Assembly (NCBI RefSeq): GCF_023231945.1
Contig: NZ_JAJLJH010000002.1
Span: 124,001-188,000, forward strand
Reading direction: 5' to 3'
From: Scleromatobacter humisilvae
GTDB taxonomy: Bacteria; Pseudomonadota; Gammaproteobacteria; Burkholderiales; Burkholderiaceae_C
DNA: 64,000 nucleotides
Of the stretch, positions 17,927 through 26,481 are shown piece by piece. The notes under the pieces were generated by a model that was not told the origin of the DNA, made no database searches, and worked only from the letters and a program-made list of their open reading frames with translations. A program made the translations under genes and the position numbers. Position 1 is the stretch's first letter. The number at the start of each line of letters is the position of its first letter.

Positions 17927-17939
17927 ACAGGCGGACGCG

Positions 17940-18074
17940 TCAGTGGGCGAGGGTGAGTCCCAGCAGGAGGCCGTAGACGCGCGCCAGCATGGTCAGCGCG
18001 AACGGCAGATTCGGCGAAGTGAGCACCGCTTGCGCGGTCTCGACGTACATCTCTTGAATGCTTGTCCACGACAT
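17940..18074 (-). CDS. Very small membrane protein (44 aa)
   Basis: Begins MSWTSIQEMYVETAQ and ends in a hydrophobic helix (FALTMLARVYGLLLGLTLAH). GGGAG lies six bases upstream of its ATG on the minus strand. It is downstream of another tiny membrane protein gene (18179-18274) in the same orientation, suggesting a two-gene unit. Size and the single helix suggest an inner-membrane small protein or a regulator subunit. No family recognised. Confidence 0.5.
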   Translation of the reverse strand: MSWTSIQEMYVETAQAVLTSPNLPFALTMLARVYGLLLGLTLAH

Positions 18075-18178
18075 GGCGAACTCCCGTCGGCGCGTGGCCG
18101 AGGTCAGTGGCAAGCCTCTTCGAGCTTCGATGCGTCTCGAAAGGCTTGCGCGGGCCGATTGGTTTGACCTGTGGCGTC

Positions 18179-18274
18179 CTATCGGACGAACACGGAAATG
18201 AGGAACGCGACGGTTCCCGCGAACAGGGTCAGGCCGAACAGGGTGTTGGCGACGTCGTCGATGGTTTTCCACAT
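18179..18274 (-). CDS. Very small membrane protein (31 aa)
   Basis: A 31-codon frame starting MWKTIDDVANTLFGL and ending VFVR, with one transmembrane helix filling the second half. An AAGGAG ribosome site sits seven bases before the ATG, an unusually good initiation signal for such a short frame. Both small frames contain a Gly-Leu-x-Leu hydrophobic core. The length is below usual gene-calling cut-offs, so it is easily missed. Function unknown. Confidence 0.5.
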   Translation of the reverse strand: MWKTIDDVANTLFGLTLFAGTVAFLISVFVR

Positions 18275-18629
18275 GGCAGGCTCCTTGGTGGTTCACGTCG
18301 GTGCGACCTATTTCGCAACGCCGTGAATGCAGTCTGGAGACGCCGGGCTCGATCGAGGAGTAAGGAACAGTCAGGCTGGGAGTGACCTATTCACACCTGC
18401 GGCGCGTGGACGAATCGACGCAGGGAAGACAGCCATTCGCCGCAGGGGCGCACCTTGTGCGAGCGCGCGCCTGACCGGGTCCGGTCGACTGCGCTGGCTC
18501 GCCGGTCAATCGCCACTTGAAAAACTGGCGAGAGGCGGCCGAGTGACGGTACGCAAGGGTCGCTCTGCAGTTGCATTGCCGACGGATGGTGCTTGGGTTG
18601 AAGCCGAAAGCCCAGGCTGGGCGGCTTGT
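18275..18629. other. Intergenic stretch, no clear gene
   Basis: Open frames exist on both strands, but their translations are low-complexity or Arg-rich and lack ribosome sites. I see no transposase remnant, RNA gene or strong hairpin. It leads into the less GC-rich accessory block. Confidence 0.35.
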
Positions 18630-18929
18630 TCACCAGTGCTGCGATGTGCGATGCGAATACGGCGGCAGTTCGACTCGAAGCAGCTCCATATTGTTGATGA
18701 TGCGCAGGCAGCGTGGAATATCTATGCTCAGCACCGCATTTGAAGGGTCAAGATATGTCTCGTTGCCGTACGTTTTCTTTTCCAAATCTTCATAGGAGGC
18801 TCTTCTGCTTTGATCCACGACACGTGCCGCGCGATCGAAGACCCTCTTGATGAGTTCATTTGGCTGTTTCTCGCCGTCGCTTTGCGTTAGTCTCGCCTGC
18901 GAGCAATCGAGCTTTCCAGGTGCCGACAC
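18630..18929 (-). CDS. Hypothetical protein, possible gene remnant (99 aa)
   Basis: Starts at GTG 18929. The translation is charged and plausible as a folded helical protein (NELIKRVFDRAARVVDQS, SYEDLEKKTYGNETY, DIPRCLRIINNMELLRVELP). It uses A/T-ending codons (gaa, aaa, tat, ata) more than its neighbours. No homologue recognised. It is divergent from the exported-protein gene at 18985. It could be a truncated or horizontally acquired gene; confidence is low. Confidence 0.35.
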   Translation of the reverse strand: MSAPGKLDCSQARLTQSDGEKQPNELIKRVFDRAARVVDQSRRASYEDLEKKTYGNETYLDPSNAVLSIDIPRCLRIINNMELLRVELPPYSHRTSQHW

Positions 18930-18984
18930 GTCGAGAGTGCTTGCCGACTTTCGGTAGTTTCAATGCATTCGAAAAGGTGCTTCA

Positions 18985-19593
18985 ATGACCAAGCTGTCGA
19001 AATTCGCTGCCTGCCTCCTGGTCGTCGGCCTGTCGGGCGTTACGGAAGCCACGCCGCCGCTTACGGTCCAACAGTTTCCTTTCGACAAGCTGATGCTTGA
19101 CGAATTCTTGGAACTCGTACAAAAAAGCGGGAGTGCGCTGTACGCAGGGCCGGAAGTCGATTGCACGCTCGGCAAGGATTGCACTGTCACCATCGTGCCG
19201 CTTGAGGTTTTCGATGGGGACACCATGCTCACGTGCGCTTCTCAGGTCGGCACAGTCAAGATCATTCTTGGGAAACATCCCATACCTGGCACGGTGACGA
19301 AGATTCATTGGGTGATCGGCGGTGTCGCGCATCCTCATAGCCCGCCGTCGGGCGCCACCTATAGTTTCAAACCGCCTCTTGCACTCATTGTCCTCAGGGA
19401 CGATGCCAAAGAAACGGCGGGCAAAGCTGACTCGGTCACGGATACCGAAATAATAATGTCCTACAAATACAAACCTGTCCCTTCCAGCGTGGTTTCGGAC
19501 GTCGTGTACTACCCCCTGGTCTGGCAAAAGGTTCCCTCCAGTACGGAGGCCGCGCTCTGCGGATCTGGCGACCCCAAGATCGTCAATAACTGA
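18985..19593 (+). CDS. Exported protein ending GDPKIVNN (paralogue A)
   Basis: A 202-residue protein with a signal peptide (residues 1-22, FAACLLVVGLSGVTEA). The mature part is beta-rich and contains CTLGKDCTVTIVP and a final CGSGDPKIVNN. The protein at 24246-24821 has the matching arrangement: a Cys-x(n)-Cys-Thr-(V/I) segment (CDAKKHTCTINI) and the identical last eight residues GDPKIVNN after a cysteine. The two are therefore members of one uncharacterised exported family. Base composition is lower in GC than flanking housekeeping genes. Its 3' end faces the cyclase-domain gene convergently, ten bases apart. Confidence 0.7.
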   Translation: MTKLSKFAACLLVVGLSGVTEATPPLTVQQFPFDKLMLDEFLELVQKSGSALYAGPEVDCTLGKDCTVTIVPLEVFDGDTMLTCASQVGTVKIILGKHPIPGTVTKIHWVIGGVAHPHSPPSGATYSFKPPLALIVLRDDAKETAGKADSVTDTEIIMSYKYKPVPSSVVSDVVYYPLVWQKVPSSTEAALCGSGDPKIVNN

Positions 19594-19602
19594 CACGCTT
19601 TC

Positions 19603-22479
19603 CTACTGAAAGAGCGAACGAAGCGCTGCCAAACGCCGACCCAGCTCCGACGACAGCCCCGCCTCGAGCCGAACGGCAATCTTTTCGGCGGTCGCATAGG
19701 CGGCTCGCGCGCTTTCCTGCCGCTGCGCCATGAATTCGATCTCGGCGCGCTGGCAGTTCAGAACCGCATAGGCCAGTTGATCTGACATGTCCAACAGCAT
19801 TCGCTCGCCCTTGGACAGGCAGCCCTGCGCTTCGTCGGCCCGGCCGAGCTTGGCATAGACGACTGCCAGATACCCCTGGAACTGACCTTCCGACCGCGGG
19901 TCGGCGGCGTCACGGGCCGCCGCCACCGCCTGCTCGTAGTTGCTCGTCGCTTCCTCGACGAGCCCCTCGGCTTCGAGAACGATGCCGAGGTTGCAAAGCA
20001 CCGTGTATTCGAGCGACGCGTGGCCGATTTCCCGCGCGACCTGGAGCGCACGTTCGAAGCGCACACGGGCGTCCTCGAGCAGGCCCTCCTCCTGCGAGAT
20101 CAGCCCGAGGTTGCATTGGATGTTCCCCTCCCAACGCCGGTCCCCGACCTCGCGCGCCAGCGCCAGGGCCTGGTCGTATTGTTCGCGCGCCGCTTTCAGG
20201 TGTCCTTGATCGAGGTGCAGGCCGCCGAGATTGCCGAGCAAGCCGCCCTCGAGCCGGTGGTCGCCCATCTGGCGCGCAAGCACGAGCGCTTTCTCGTAGG
20301 CCATGCGGGCCTCGTGAAAGCGCGACTGGTGATCCATCAGCCGGCCGATGCAATTGAGGATCTGGGCCTGCAGGCTGGTGTTGGCGTTGGCCGTTGCACG
20401 CTGTTCGGCGTCCGCCAGGTTCTGATAGGCCGCCTGCAGGTCGCCATCGATCGTCTGACGATTGCCGAGCGCCATCAGCAAACGCGCCTCGCAGACGGCG
20501 TCGCCGGATGATCTCGCGAGGCGAAGCCCGTCGATGAAATGTTGTCGGGCCGGATTCATCACGCCCATGAGTTCGAGTGCGTTGCCGGCGACCCAATGCG
20601 CCAGGGCGCGTTCGCCATCGCCCAGGGCCGCATTCGCCAGCAGCTTCTCGGCCAGCTCGGCGCCCACGCGCAGCGGCCCGGTCAGGCGCAGGATCGTCCA
20701 GGCGCCGATCAGGCAGCCGACCGCGGCACCGGTTTCACCGGCCAGCGTCGCCCGGCGGCACGCGGCCACGAGGTTGTTGGCCTCGTCGCACTGACCGTTC
20801 TCGTTCGCCGATTCACCCAGCGTGCTGAAGTAGGTCCAATGACGCCGCTGCGCTTCGACGGCAGCTTGCGGCCCGCTCCCGGCGAAGCTGCCCGCCGTGT
20901 CGAGATGCTCCTGCGCATACGCGCGGATGCTTTCCAGCAGACGGAAGCGGCGATCGTCGACCTGCTGGACGAAGCTCTTGGAGAGCAAGGACTCCACCAT
21001 GTCCTCGTCGCGGGCGGGCCCGGCTCGGACGGGTGCCAGCACGGCGGCGGCCGTCTGGAGCGTGAAGCCGCCTTCGAATGTGGAGAGCTGCGCCATCGCC
21101 GACTTCTCGGCATCGCTCAAGAGCTGCCACGACCAATCGAATGCCGCACGCAACGTGGCTTGCCGGCCGAGTCGTCGTGCCGGAGCGGCCAGCAGGTCGA
21201 AGCGCTCATGCAACCTCGACAACAGTGCCTGCGGAGGCAGGACGCGGATACGCGCCGCGGCCAGCTCGAGGGCGAGAGGAAGGCCATCCAGCCGTTGGAC
21301 CAGCGCACGGATGGCGGCCATGTCCGCGGGGCTGGGGCAATAGTCCTGCCGTGCCGACTCGGCTCGACGAAGAAAGAGTGCGGTGCCGTCGTCGTCCGAC
21401 AGGGTCGCCAGCGAGAGCACTTCCTCGCCGACGATGCGCAGGGTCTCGCGTGTCGTGGCCATGAACGTGGCGAGGGGCGCATGGTCCATCCACAGGCCCA
21501 GGGTCTGTTCGGCCAGTTCCGCGACCTGTTCGAAGTTGTCGAGGATGACCAGGCACGTTCCGCGACCCGCCAACGCTCGCGCGATCTGCATGGCGGGATC
21601 GGCGTTGTTCAACGAGAGCCCCAGGCCCTGGGCGACCGCGAAATGGATGCCGTCGATGGTCCGTGCCTGGGCGAGATCGCAGAACCAGGAACCGCCTGGA
21701 CGATCGCCAAGGCTCATCCAGGCGTATCGCAGGACGAGCCGGGTCTTGCCGGTGCCGCCGACACCAACGACGGAAAGCAGCCGGGCGCCGTTTTCGAACT
21801 TGTCGGCGATCTGCTTCAGGGACTCATCGCGACCGACGAACGCGTCCCGTGCAGCCGGCAGGCTGTGCGGAATGTCGCGTGCGGGCAGCCACAGGTCGTG
21901 CACCCGGACGACGCGGTACGCCTTCACGTCATCCCGAGGCGAGGTGAAATGGGCGTTTCTCTCTCCGATCTCGAAGATCTCGATCGGACGATCCAGTCCC
22001 TTGAGCCGCCAATGCCCGTGCGTCTGCACGCGGAACTCGGTGTATCCCAGTGCGATGACCGCGTCGGCCGTCAGCAATATCTGATGGCCCAGCGCGATCG
22101 CGAGCAAACGCGCGGCAACCGGTTTTGAAAGGCCGTCGACCGCAAAGCGCGTGGCCCCGACAGCGAGATCCTCAGGACTGCATTCCCTGACCGTGAGTTG
22201 TCCCACTTCGATCGCGACCCGCGCCTCCAGGGGAAAACCCGTGGAAATCAGACCGCGGCGGTAGTCGATCGCATAACCGAGTGCTTCGGCCGCGCCGCCG
22301 AAAACCGCAACGAGGCCGTCCGTCTTCTCGATCTCGCGGCCATTCCAGGTGCGGAGCAGGGCCCGCGCCATCTCGTCATGAACGGCCCACAGCCTTTCCG
22401 TCTCTGCATTGCCGATCTCCTGCGAGATGCGGGTGCTGTCGACGATGTCCGTCATCAACAACGCGCGGTAGGCTTGCAT
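19603..22479 (-). CDS. Cyclase-domain / STAND ATPase / TPR regulator
   Basis: A 958-residue multidomain protein. Residues 5-170 form a class III nucleotidyl cyclase-like domain (LLMTDIVDSTRISQEIG; KTDGLVAVF near 52-60; KPVAARLLAIALGHQILLT at 119-137). Residues about 212-500 form an NB-ARC/STAND-type ATPase with P-loop GVGGTGKT (239-246), Walker B CLVILDN (309-315) and MATTRE sensor. The remainder (about 600-950) is a run of TPR-like helices. The cyclase domain lacks the usual adenine-contact Asp and the transition-state Asn as I align it by eye, so activity is uncertain. The domain order resembles a family common in Burkholderiales. Divergent from the lipoprotein gene at 22616. Confidence 0.85.
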   Translation of the reverse strand: MQAYRALLMTDIVDSTRISQEIGNAETERLWAVHDEMARALLRTWNGREIEKTDGLVAVFGGAAEALGYAIDYRRGLISTGFPLEARVAIEVGQLTVRECSPEDLAVGATRFAVDGLSKPVAARLLAIALGHQILLTADAVIALGYTEFRVQTHGHWRLKGLDRPIEIFEIGERNAHFTSPRDDVKAYRVVRVHDLWLPARDIPHSLPAARDAFVGRDESLKQIADKFENGARLLSVVGVGGTGKTRLVLRYAWMSLGDRPGGSWFCDLAQARTIDGIHFAVAQGLGLSLNNADPAMQIARALAGRGTCLVILDNFEQVAELAEQTLGLWMDHAPLATFMATTRETLRIVGEEVLSLATLSDDDGTALFLRRAESARQDYCPSPADMAAIRALVQRLDGLPLALELAAARIRVLPPQALLSRLHERFDLLAAPARRLGRQATLRAAFDWSWQLLSDAEKSAMAQLSTFEGGFTLQTAAAVLAPVRAGPARDEDMVESLLSKSFVQQVDDRRFRLLESIRAYAQEHLDTAGSFAGSGPQAAVEAQRRHWTYFSTLGESANENGQCDEANNLVAACRRATLAGETGAAVGCLIGAWTILRLTGPLRVGAELAEKLLANAALGDGERALAHWVAGNALELMGVMNPARQHFIDGLRLARSSGDAVCEARLLMALGNRQTIDGDLQAAYQNLADAEQRATANANTSLQAQILNCIGRLMDHQSRFHEARMAYEKALVLARQMGDHRLEGGLLGNLGGLHLDQGHLKAAREQYDQALALAREVGDRRWEGNIQCNLGLISQEEGLLEDARVRFERALQVAREIGHASLEYTVLCNLGIVLEAEGLVEEATSNYEQAVAAARDAADPRSEGQFQGYLAVVYAKLGRADEAQGCLSKGERMLLDMSDQLAYAVLNCQRAEIEFMAQRQESARAAYATAEKIAVRLEAGLSSELGRRLAALRSLFQ

Positions 22480-22615
22480 GACGTGAGAATGCCATAGGCC
22501 GCGAAAATTGGCTCAAAGCCGCAAAGGCAACAATGACGCGCGCTTCGTCCCCGGAAATAGCGCCGCGAATCCCGGCAACGACGTAGACTTGTCGGACTCA
22601 CGCGGGAGGTCGAAA

Positions 22616-24064
22616 ATGCGTCGTTCCATGGTGGCGAGCTGCATGGTCATGGCCTTTTTTCCGCTGGTGGGCTGCGGCACGATCACGCTGACGGCCGATG
22701 CCCAGGATCCGGGGCGATGCGTCAAATTGGACGCCAGCAAGCGTGAGCAGGCTGCGCTGATCGAGTACTACAGGAACGCGGCAGCGGAAGAGGACAAGCA
22801 AGTCGCTGAGGTACTGAGAGGAAGCCCAGCACCTTTGCTGGAAGTTATGCGCAGCGGCGCGGACGGCGCCTTCAATGGCGCGCCTTCCTGGACATTGCGC
22901 AACGCACGCGACAGAAGGCCTCTTTCGCCGGAGGCGAATGCACGGATCTACGAGGCCATGGGCGTGGCCGGTCCGCTCGAACAGACGCCTGCATTCGACC
23001 CCGCCGCCAGGCAGGCCGCCGGCGTGCTTTGGACGCATATCGCAATGGTGCAGTCCCAGGCGACTACTGCGGAGAACGCCATCGTGAGCCAGGGCGCTGC
23101 TGCTCCGCGGCAAGTCCTGGTCAAGCTTGGCGCGCGGGACCACTGGGAAACGGAAGTCTCGCAAGCGATTCAGGCCGGGGGAGACAGCGCCCTTGCGGGG
23201 CTCACGGCCTTGGAAGCCGAATACGCGCGGGAAGACTTGGCAGCTGCACGCACGCCCCAAGTCGTCAGGATGTACGCGCAGCGTCGGCAAGAGTCCGAGG
23301 TCGGACATTTCGCCAGGGTGTACTTCAAGGACTACTTTCGCGCGGGCAAGTTGTTTCAGGCCCAGCTTCAAACCGACACGATGGCCACCCACGCGGTGGA
23401 TTCGCTCATTGCCAAATTCAAGCTGACGCCAACTGACGACGAGCGAAAGCAAGTCATCAAAGACATCCAGACTCAGTTCCAGGCGCTGTGCAACAAGGAC
23501 AGCAGCACGAATTGCCTGATCAGTGCTGCACTCGGAGAAACCGGTTTCGTCTCTCGCAGCGGAACGACCATTCGCTTCCAGGGGGTGACCCTGACGGTCG
23601 GCTACTCAAACGGCGTGACGACGGCTTGGGATTATCCGAAGGGCAAGGATTTCGCGCCTCAGATGGCGCGTGTCCTGATGGAGGCAGGATTCGACTCCAA
23701 GCACCCCTACGTGCCGGCCGCGCCGTCATCGACCGCGTGTGTCCATGGCCTCTACCCCAAGGACCGGTGCCTGTCGTCCGACCTGACCGACAAGTACAAG
23801 CTGCTTCAGGACGGCGTGTCCGCTGTCGATGAGAAGGCGTCGAGAGCCGACAGCGCGACCGGTGTGGCGACGGGTATTCTCATTCGCAGTTTCGGGATCG
23901 CCGCTCTTAACAACGAAGCGGCGGCCGACACGATCGAGAGCCTGGCTTCCGTGATCGCACGCAAGGTCACTGAACGCGCCGCGTGGAGGCAGACCTTCAC
24001 GAACATGTGCCTGCCGGAGTCCACGGCGGCGGCCCCGCCGGCGACGCTGCAGGTAAGCAGATAA
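22616..24064 (+). CDS. Lipoprotein of unknown function
   Basis: A 482-residue protein with a lipoprotein signal; the lipobox LVGC places the modified cysteine at residue 20. GGGAGG lies six bases before the ATG. The mature protein is largely helical with scattered cysteines (ALCNKD, NCLIS, TACVHGLYPKDRC, NMCLP). No known domain recognised. It is divergently arranged with the cyclase/STAND gene, 136 bases apart, and followed by paralogue B of the GDPKIVNN family. Shared regulation with these neighbours is plausible but unproven. Confidence 0.65.
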   Translation: MRRSMVASCMVMAFFPLVGCGTITLTADAQDPGRCVKLDASKREQAALIEYYRNAAAEEDKQVAEVLRGSPAPLLEVMRSGADGAFNGAPSWTLRNARDRRPLSPEANARIYEAMGVAGPLEQTPAFDPAARQAAGVLWTHIAMVQSQATTAENAIVSQGAAAPRQVLVKLGARDHWETEVSQAIQAGGDSALAGLTALEAEYAREDLAAARTPQVVRMYAQRRQESEVGHFARVYFKDYFRAGKLFQAQLQTDTMATHAVDSLIAKFKLTPTDDERKQVIKDIQTQFQALCNKDSSTNCLISAALGETGFVSRSGTTIRFQGVTLTVGYSNGVTTAWDYPKGKDFAPQMARVLMEAGFDSKHPYVPAAPSSTACVHGLYPKDRCLSSDLTDKYKLLQDGVSAVDEKASRADSATGVATGILIRSFGIAALNNEAAADTIESLASVIARKVTERAAWRQTFTNMCLPESTAAAPPATLQVSR

Positions 24065-24245
24065 CTTTTTGAAAGTTCGCCGAGGCCTTTGAGTCGACGG
24101 GTCGAACAGCTCGAAGGTGCGCCGAGTTGCCGACGCCGATCGAGACAGGACGGTCTGCAGCCGGGGGCGTTCCCGCTGCCGCGCTTGACCCACCAACAAC
24201 GCCCCTTTATAACTACTTCGTCAAGCCAATGAGGAGCGCTATTTC

Positions 24246-24821
24246 ATGCGAATCAAATTGCCATTCCTGGTGGCGCTCGGGGTCTGTCATGGCGGGATTT
24301 GTGCGACTCCGGAACCAAAACAATCGCCTTCGGCGCCGACAGGCGCTGCGCCGATGCTCACAAAGACAGAGCTGACAAAGTTCATCGACACGTATGAGGC
24401 ATTGATCTACAAGCGCGGTGATCCTGACCCGTGCGATGCCAAGAAGCACACCTGCACGATCAACATCGATTTGATCACCGCAACGGCCAGCGACGGAAAG
24501 GACTACTGCGTTGCCGCCATCCCACCCCTCGTCACCATCGACGACAAGACTCACAAGGACAAGTGGGATATCCAGTGGAATCTCGTCCCCAATGGCTTTA
24601 CGCGTCCAGTGCACTTTCACGCCGATCATGGAATTCTCGTCCTCGGGTCGACTTCCGCCAGCCAGTTGAAGGAGCCCAAGGCGGGAGCCCATGACTTCCA
24701 TTTGAAGCACTGGAATTTGTCGGCTTCCACGACGTTCTATGTGCCGATCATCATCGTGGGCGATGAGACCGTCGATCCAGAGGTGTGCGCGACCGGAGAT
24801 CCGAAGATCGTGAACAACTGA
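24246..24821 (+). CDS. Exported protein ending GDPKIVNN (paralogue B)
   Basis: A 191-residue protein with a signal peptide (residues 1-20, LPFLVALGVCHGGICA). It is related to the protein at 18985-19593: both have a cysteine pair in the first third (CDAKKHTCTINIDLITA here) and the identical C-terminus GDPKIVNN after a cysteine. Histidine-rich PVHFHADHG and AHDFHLKHW in the middle could bind a metal, but this is inference. GGAG lies about 11 bases before the ATG. The CRP-type regulator follows after 81 bases on the same strand. Confidence 0.7.
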   Translation: MRIKLPFLVALGVCHGGICATPEPKQSPSAPTGAAPMLTKTELTKFIDTYEALIYKRGDPDPCDAKKHTCTINIDLITATASDGKDYCVAAIPPLVTIDDKTHKDKWDIQWNLVPNGFTRPVHFHADHGILVLGSTSASQLKEPKAGAHDFHLKHWNLSASTTFYVPIIIVGDETVDPEVCATGDPKIVNN

Positions 24822-24902
24822 CCGCGTCATGATGAGCGGCAGCGCCGACAGCGACGCCTGCCCGGCGGCGTTCGGCCGGGCAAGTTGCTTCGAGAACGCG
24901 CG

Positions 24903-25619
24903 ATGGAAGTCCATGCATTCGACGTGAGCATTTCGCGGGACGCCGTGTCGTGCATCGAACGCGCGCGTCTTTCTTGCGTGACTGGGGGTGCCGTGCAGGA
25001 AGATCGTCTTCATCCGAAACTACTCGAGGAAATGCGGTCGCTCGGAACGACGCGGTCGTTTCGAAAGCACGCGATTCTCATCAACGAAGCCGAGCGCGGG
25101 AATGCGCTCTACATCGTGCTGACGGGTCGACTGGTGGCCTATGCCAGCTCGGATCAAGGGCGCGACGTGATCCTCGGCGAGCACGGCTCGGGCGAATACG
25201 TGGGGGAACTGGCGCTCGACGGTGGATTGCGGGCAGCGTCCGTGCGAGCCGCCGAGCCGACCACCTGCTGCGTCATTCCGTCTCCCGACCTGCAGGACGT
25301 GCTCGCCATGCACCCGGAGTTCGCGCTGCATCTCGTGTGCAAGCTGACGCGGATGGTTCGCCGCGCGACAGAGCAGGTCAAGCGTCTGGCGCTGCAGGAC
25401 GTCTACGGCCGACTCCGGCAGGAGCTGATGGAACTCTCTGACGAGACCGCAAGCGGTCTCGTGGTTCGCGAGCGACTCACGCAACAGGACCTGGCCGACC
25501 GCGTCGGTTCGTCGCGCGAGATGGTCAATCGCGTCTTGAAGGACCTGTCGGCGGGCGGATACGTTTCCGTGCAGCAAGGTCGATACGTGATCCACCGGAA
25601 GCTCCCTGCGGCACGCTAG
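24903..25619 (+). CDS. Crp/Fnr-family transcriptional regulator, CRP-like
   Basis: A 238-residue regulator. A cyclic-nucleotide-binding beta-roll spans about 36-155 (SGEYVGELALDGGLRAASVRAAE retains the Glu and Arg of the phosphate-binding cassette, with Ala in place of the usual Ser/Thr after Arg). A winged HTH follows at about 187-232. The recognition helix SSREMVNRVL carries the Arg-Glu pair that in E. coli CRP reads GTGA. There is no cysteine cluster at the N-terminus as in Fnr. ATG 24903 is the first ATG; an in-frame TTG lies at 24885. A TGTGA-N6-TCACT site lies directly downstream. Its effector could be cAMP, but that is untested. Confidence 0.85.
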   Translation: MEVHAFDVSISRDAVSCIERARLSCVTGGAVQEDRLHPKLLEEMRSLGTTRSFRKHAILINEAERGNALYIVLTGRLVAYASSDQGRDVILGEHGSGEYVGELALDGGLRAASVRAAEPTTCCVIPSPDLQDVLAMHPEFALHLVCKLTRMVRRATEQVKRLALQDVYGRLRQELMELSDETASGLVVRERLTQQDLADRVGSSREMVNRVLKDLSAGGYVSVQQGRYVIHRKLPAAR

Positions 25620-25646
25620 GCGCGCCGAGCGCGCTCCTCCCGGTGT

Positions 25647-25662
25647 TGTGACTTCCGTCACT
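25647..25662. promoter_or_regulatory. CRP-like operator TGTGA-N6-TCACT
   Basis: TGTGACTTCCGTCACT matches the CRP consensus TGTGA-N6-TCACA at nine of ten defined positions. It lies 28 bases after the CRP-type regulator stop and about 125 bases upstream of the next gene's ATG at 25788, a suitable place for activation. A second symmetric motif, TCAACT-TGC-AGTTGA, lies at 25744-25758. The predicted recognition helix of the adjacent regulator fits such a site. Confidence 0.5.
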
Positions 25663-25787
25663 TGTCGGGAGTTACTTCCGTACTGGGTTTCAGGAGCCCC
25701 CTGCAAGACATTGGAGTCGTGGATTCGAACGGTTCGCTTCCACTCAACTTGCAGTTGATGCTCAGCCCTCTATCCAAGGAGATTCAC

Positions 25788-26156
25788 ATGACCACCTCTC
25801 ACACTCTTGCGACGCTGGCAGCCGTGTCGCAGCGGTTCTTCGGCCTCGCGGTGCTCTCCGGCGCGGTGCTCTGCGCCGCGCCCGCCTTCGCCGCGGACAT
25901 GCATGTCATCGTCGACAACGAATCGCCGACGGCGATCGTCGAGATCCACGCTTCGCCGACCTACGATGACGACCCGGGCGTCGACGTGCTGGGCGACGAG
26001 ATCATCTATTCCGGCGACGACCTCGACGTCAACTTCAACTCGCGCAGCGCGCGCGGCGAGTGCATCCTGGACGTGCTCGCCATCGGCGCCGACGGGCGCG
26101 AATGGCAGCGTCGCATGAACGTATGCCGCCAGGTCGAGTGGACGCTGGGCTATTGA
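25788..26156 (+). CDS. Small exported acidic protein
   Basis: A 122-residue protein with a long signal peptide (cleavage after AFA near residue 36). The mature domain is acidic and beta-like (MHVIVDNESPTAIVEIHASP, two cysteines: GECILDVL and MNVCRQVEW). An AAGGAG site sits eight bases before ATG 25788. It is the first gene downstream of the CRP-like site, so it is a candidate target of the adjacent regulator. I do not recognise a family. Confidence 0.65.
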   Translation: MTTSHTLATLAAVSQRFFGLAVLSGAVLCAAPAFAADMHVIVDNESPTAIVEIHASPTYDDDPGVDVLGDEIIYSGDDLDVNFNSRSARGECILDVLAIGADGREWQRRMNVCRQVEWTLGY

Positions 26157-26481
26157 GCCCGAGTCCCGCGCCGCCTGACGGGCAGGGTTCCATTTCGAGC
26201 CAGGATGCTGGCCTTGGCGATATGGACGATTTCCACCGCGGCCTCCACATCGTCAACGTCGCGTGGCATTGCGATCTGGGCGACTTCGATGGCGGTGCTC
26301 GGGAACACCTCACGGTGTCCCGCCCCGCCATCTGCGTCGCGGAGTCCCGCGTGCCGCGTTGCTTCGACGCTCTCGTCCAGTGCACGAACGTTGTCCACAG
26401 CCCCTCCCGGTCGATCCGGCCATCGTCATCGGCCCACCATCGAGTTCTCTCACATCCTCACCTGTCTCACAGGAGTCCGAA
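26157..26481. other. Intergenic stretch before the Gly/Pro-rich protein
   Basis: No gene is evident. Three TCAC(A/C) half-sites crowd at 26450-26471 next to the AGGAG ribosome site (26471-26475) of the following gene. They are direct repeats, not palindromes, so I would not call an operator. Confidence 0.3.

Noticed and set aside
18327-18743. A 138-codon plus-strand frame as a gene
   Set aside because: No ribosome site, Arg-rich low-complexity translation, and it overlaps the better minus-strand candidate at 18630-18929.
19603-22479. STAND protein as an anti-phage (Avs-type) defence gene
   Set aside because: The effector position carries a cyclase-like domain, not a nuclease or other Avs effector, and no defence genes are adjacent; regulatory function is the simpler reading.
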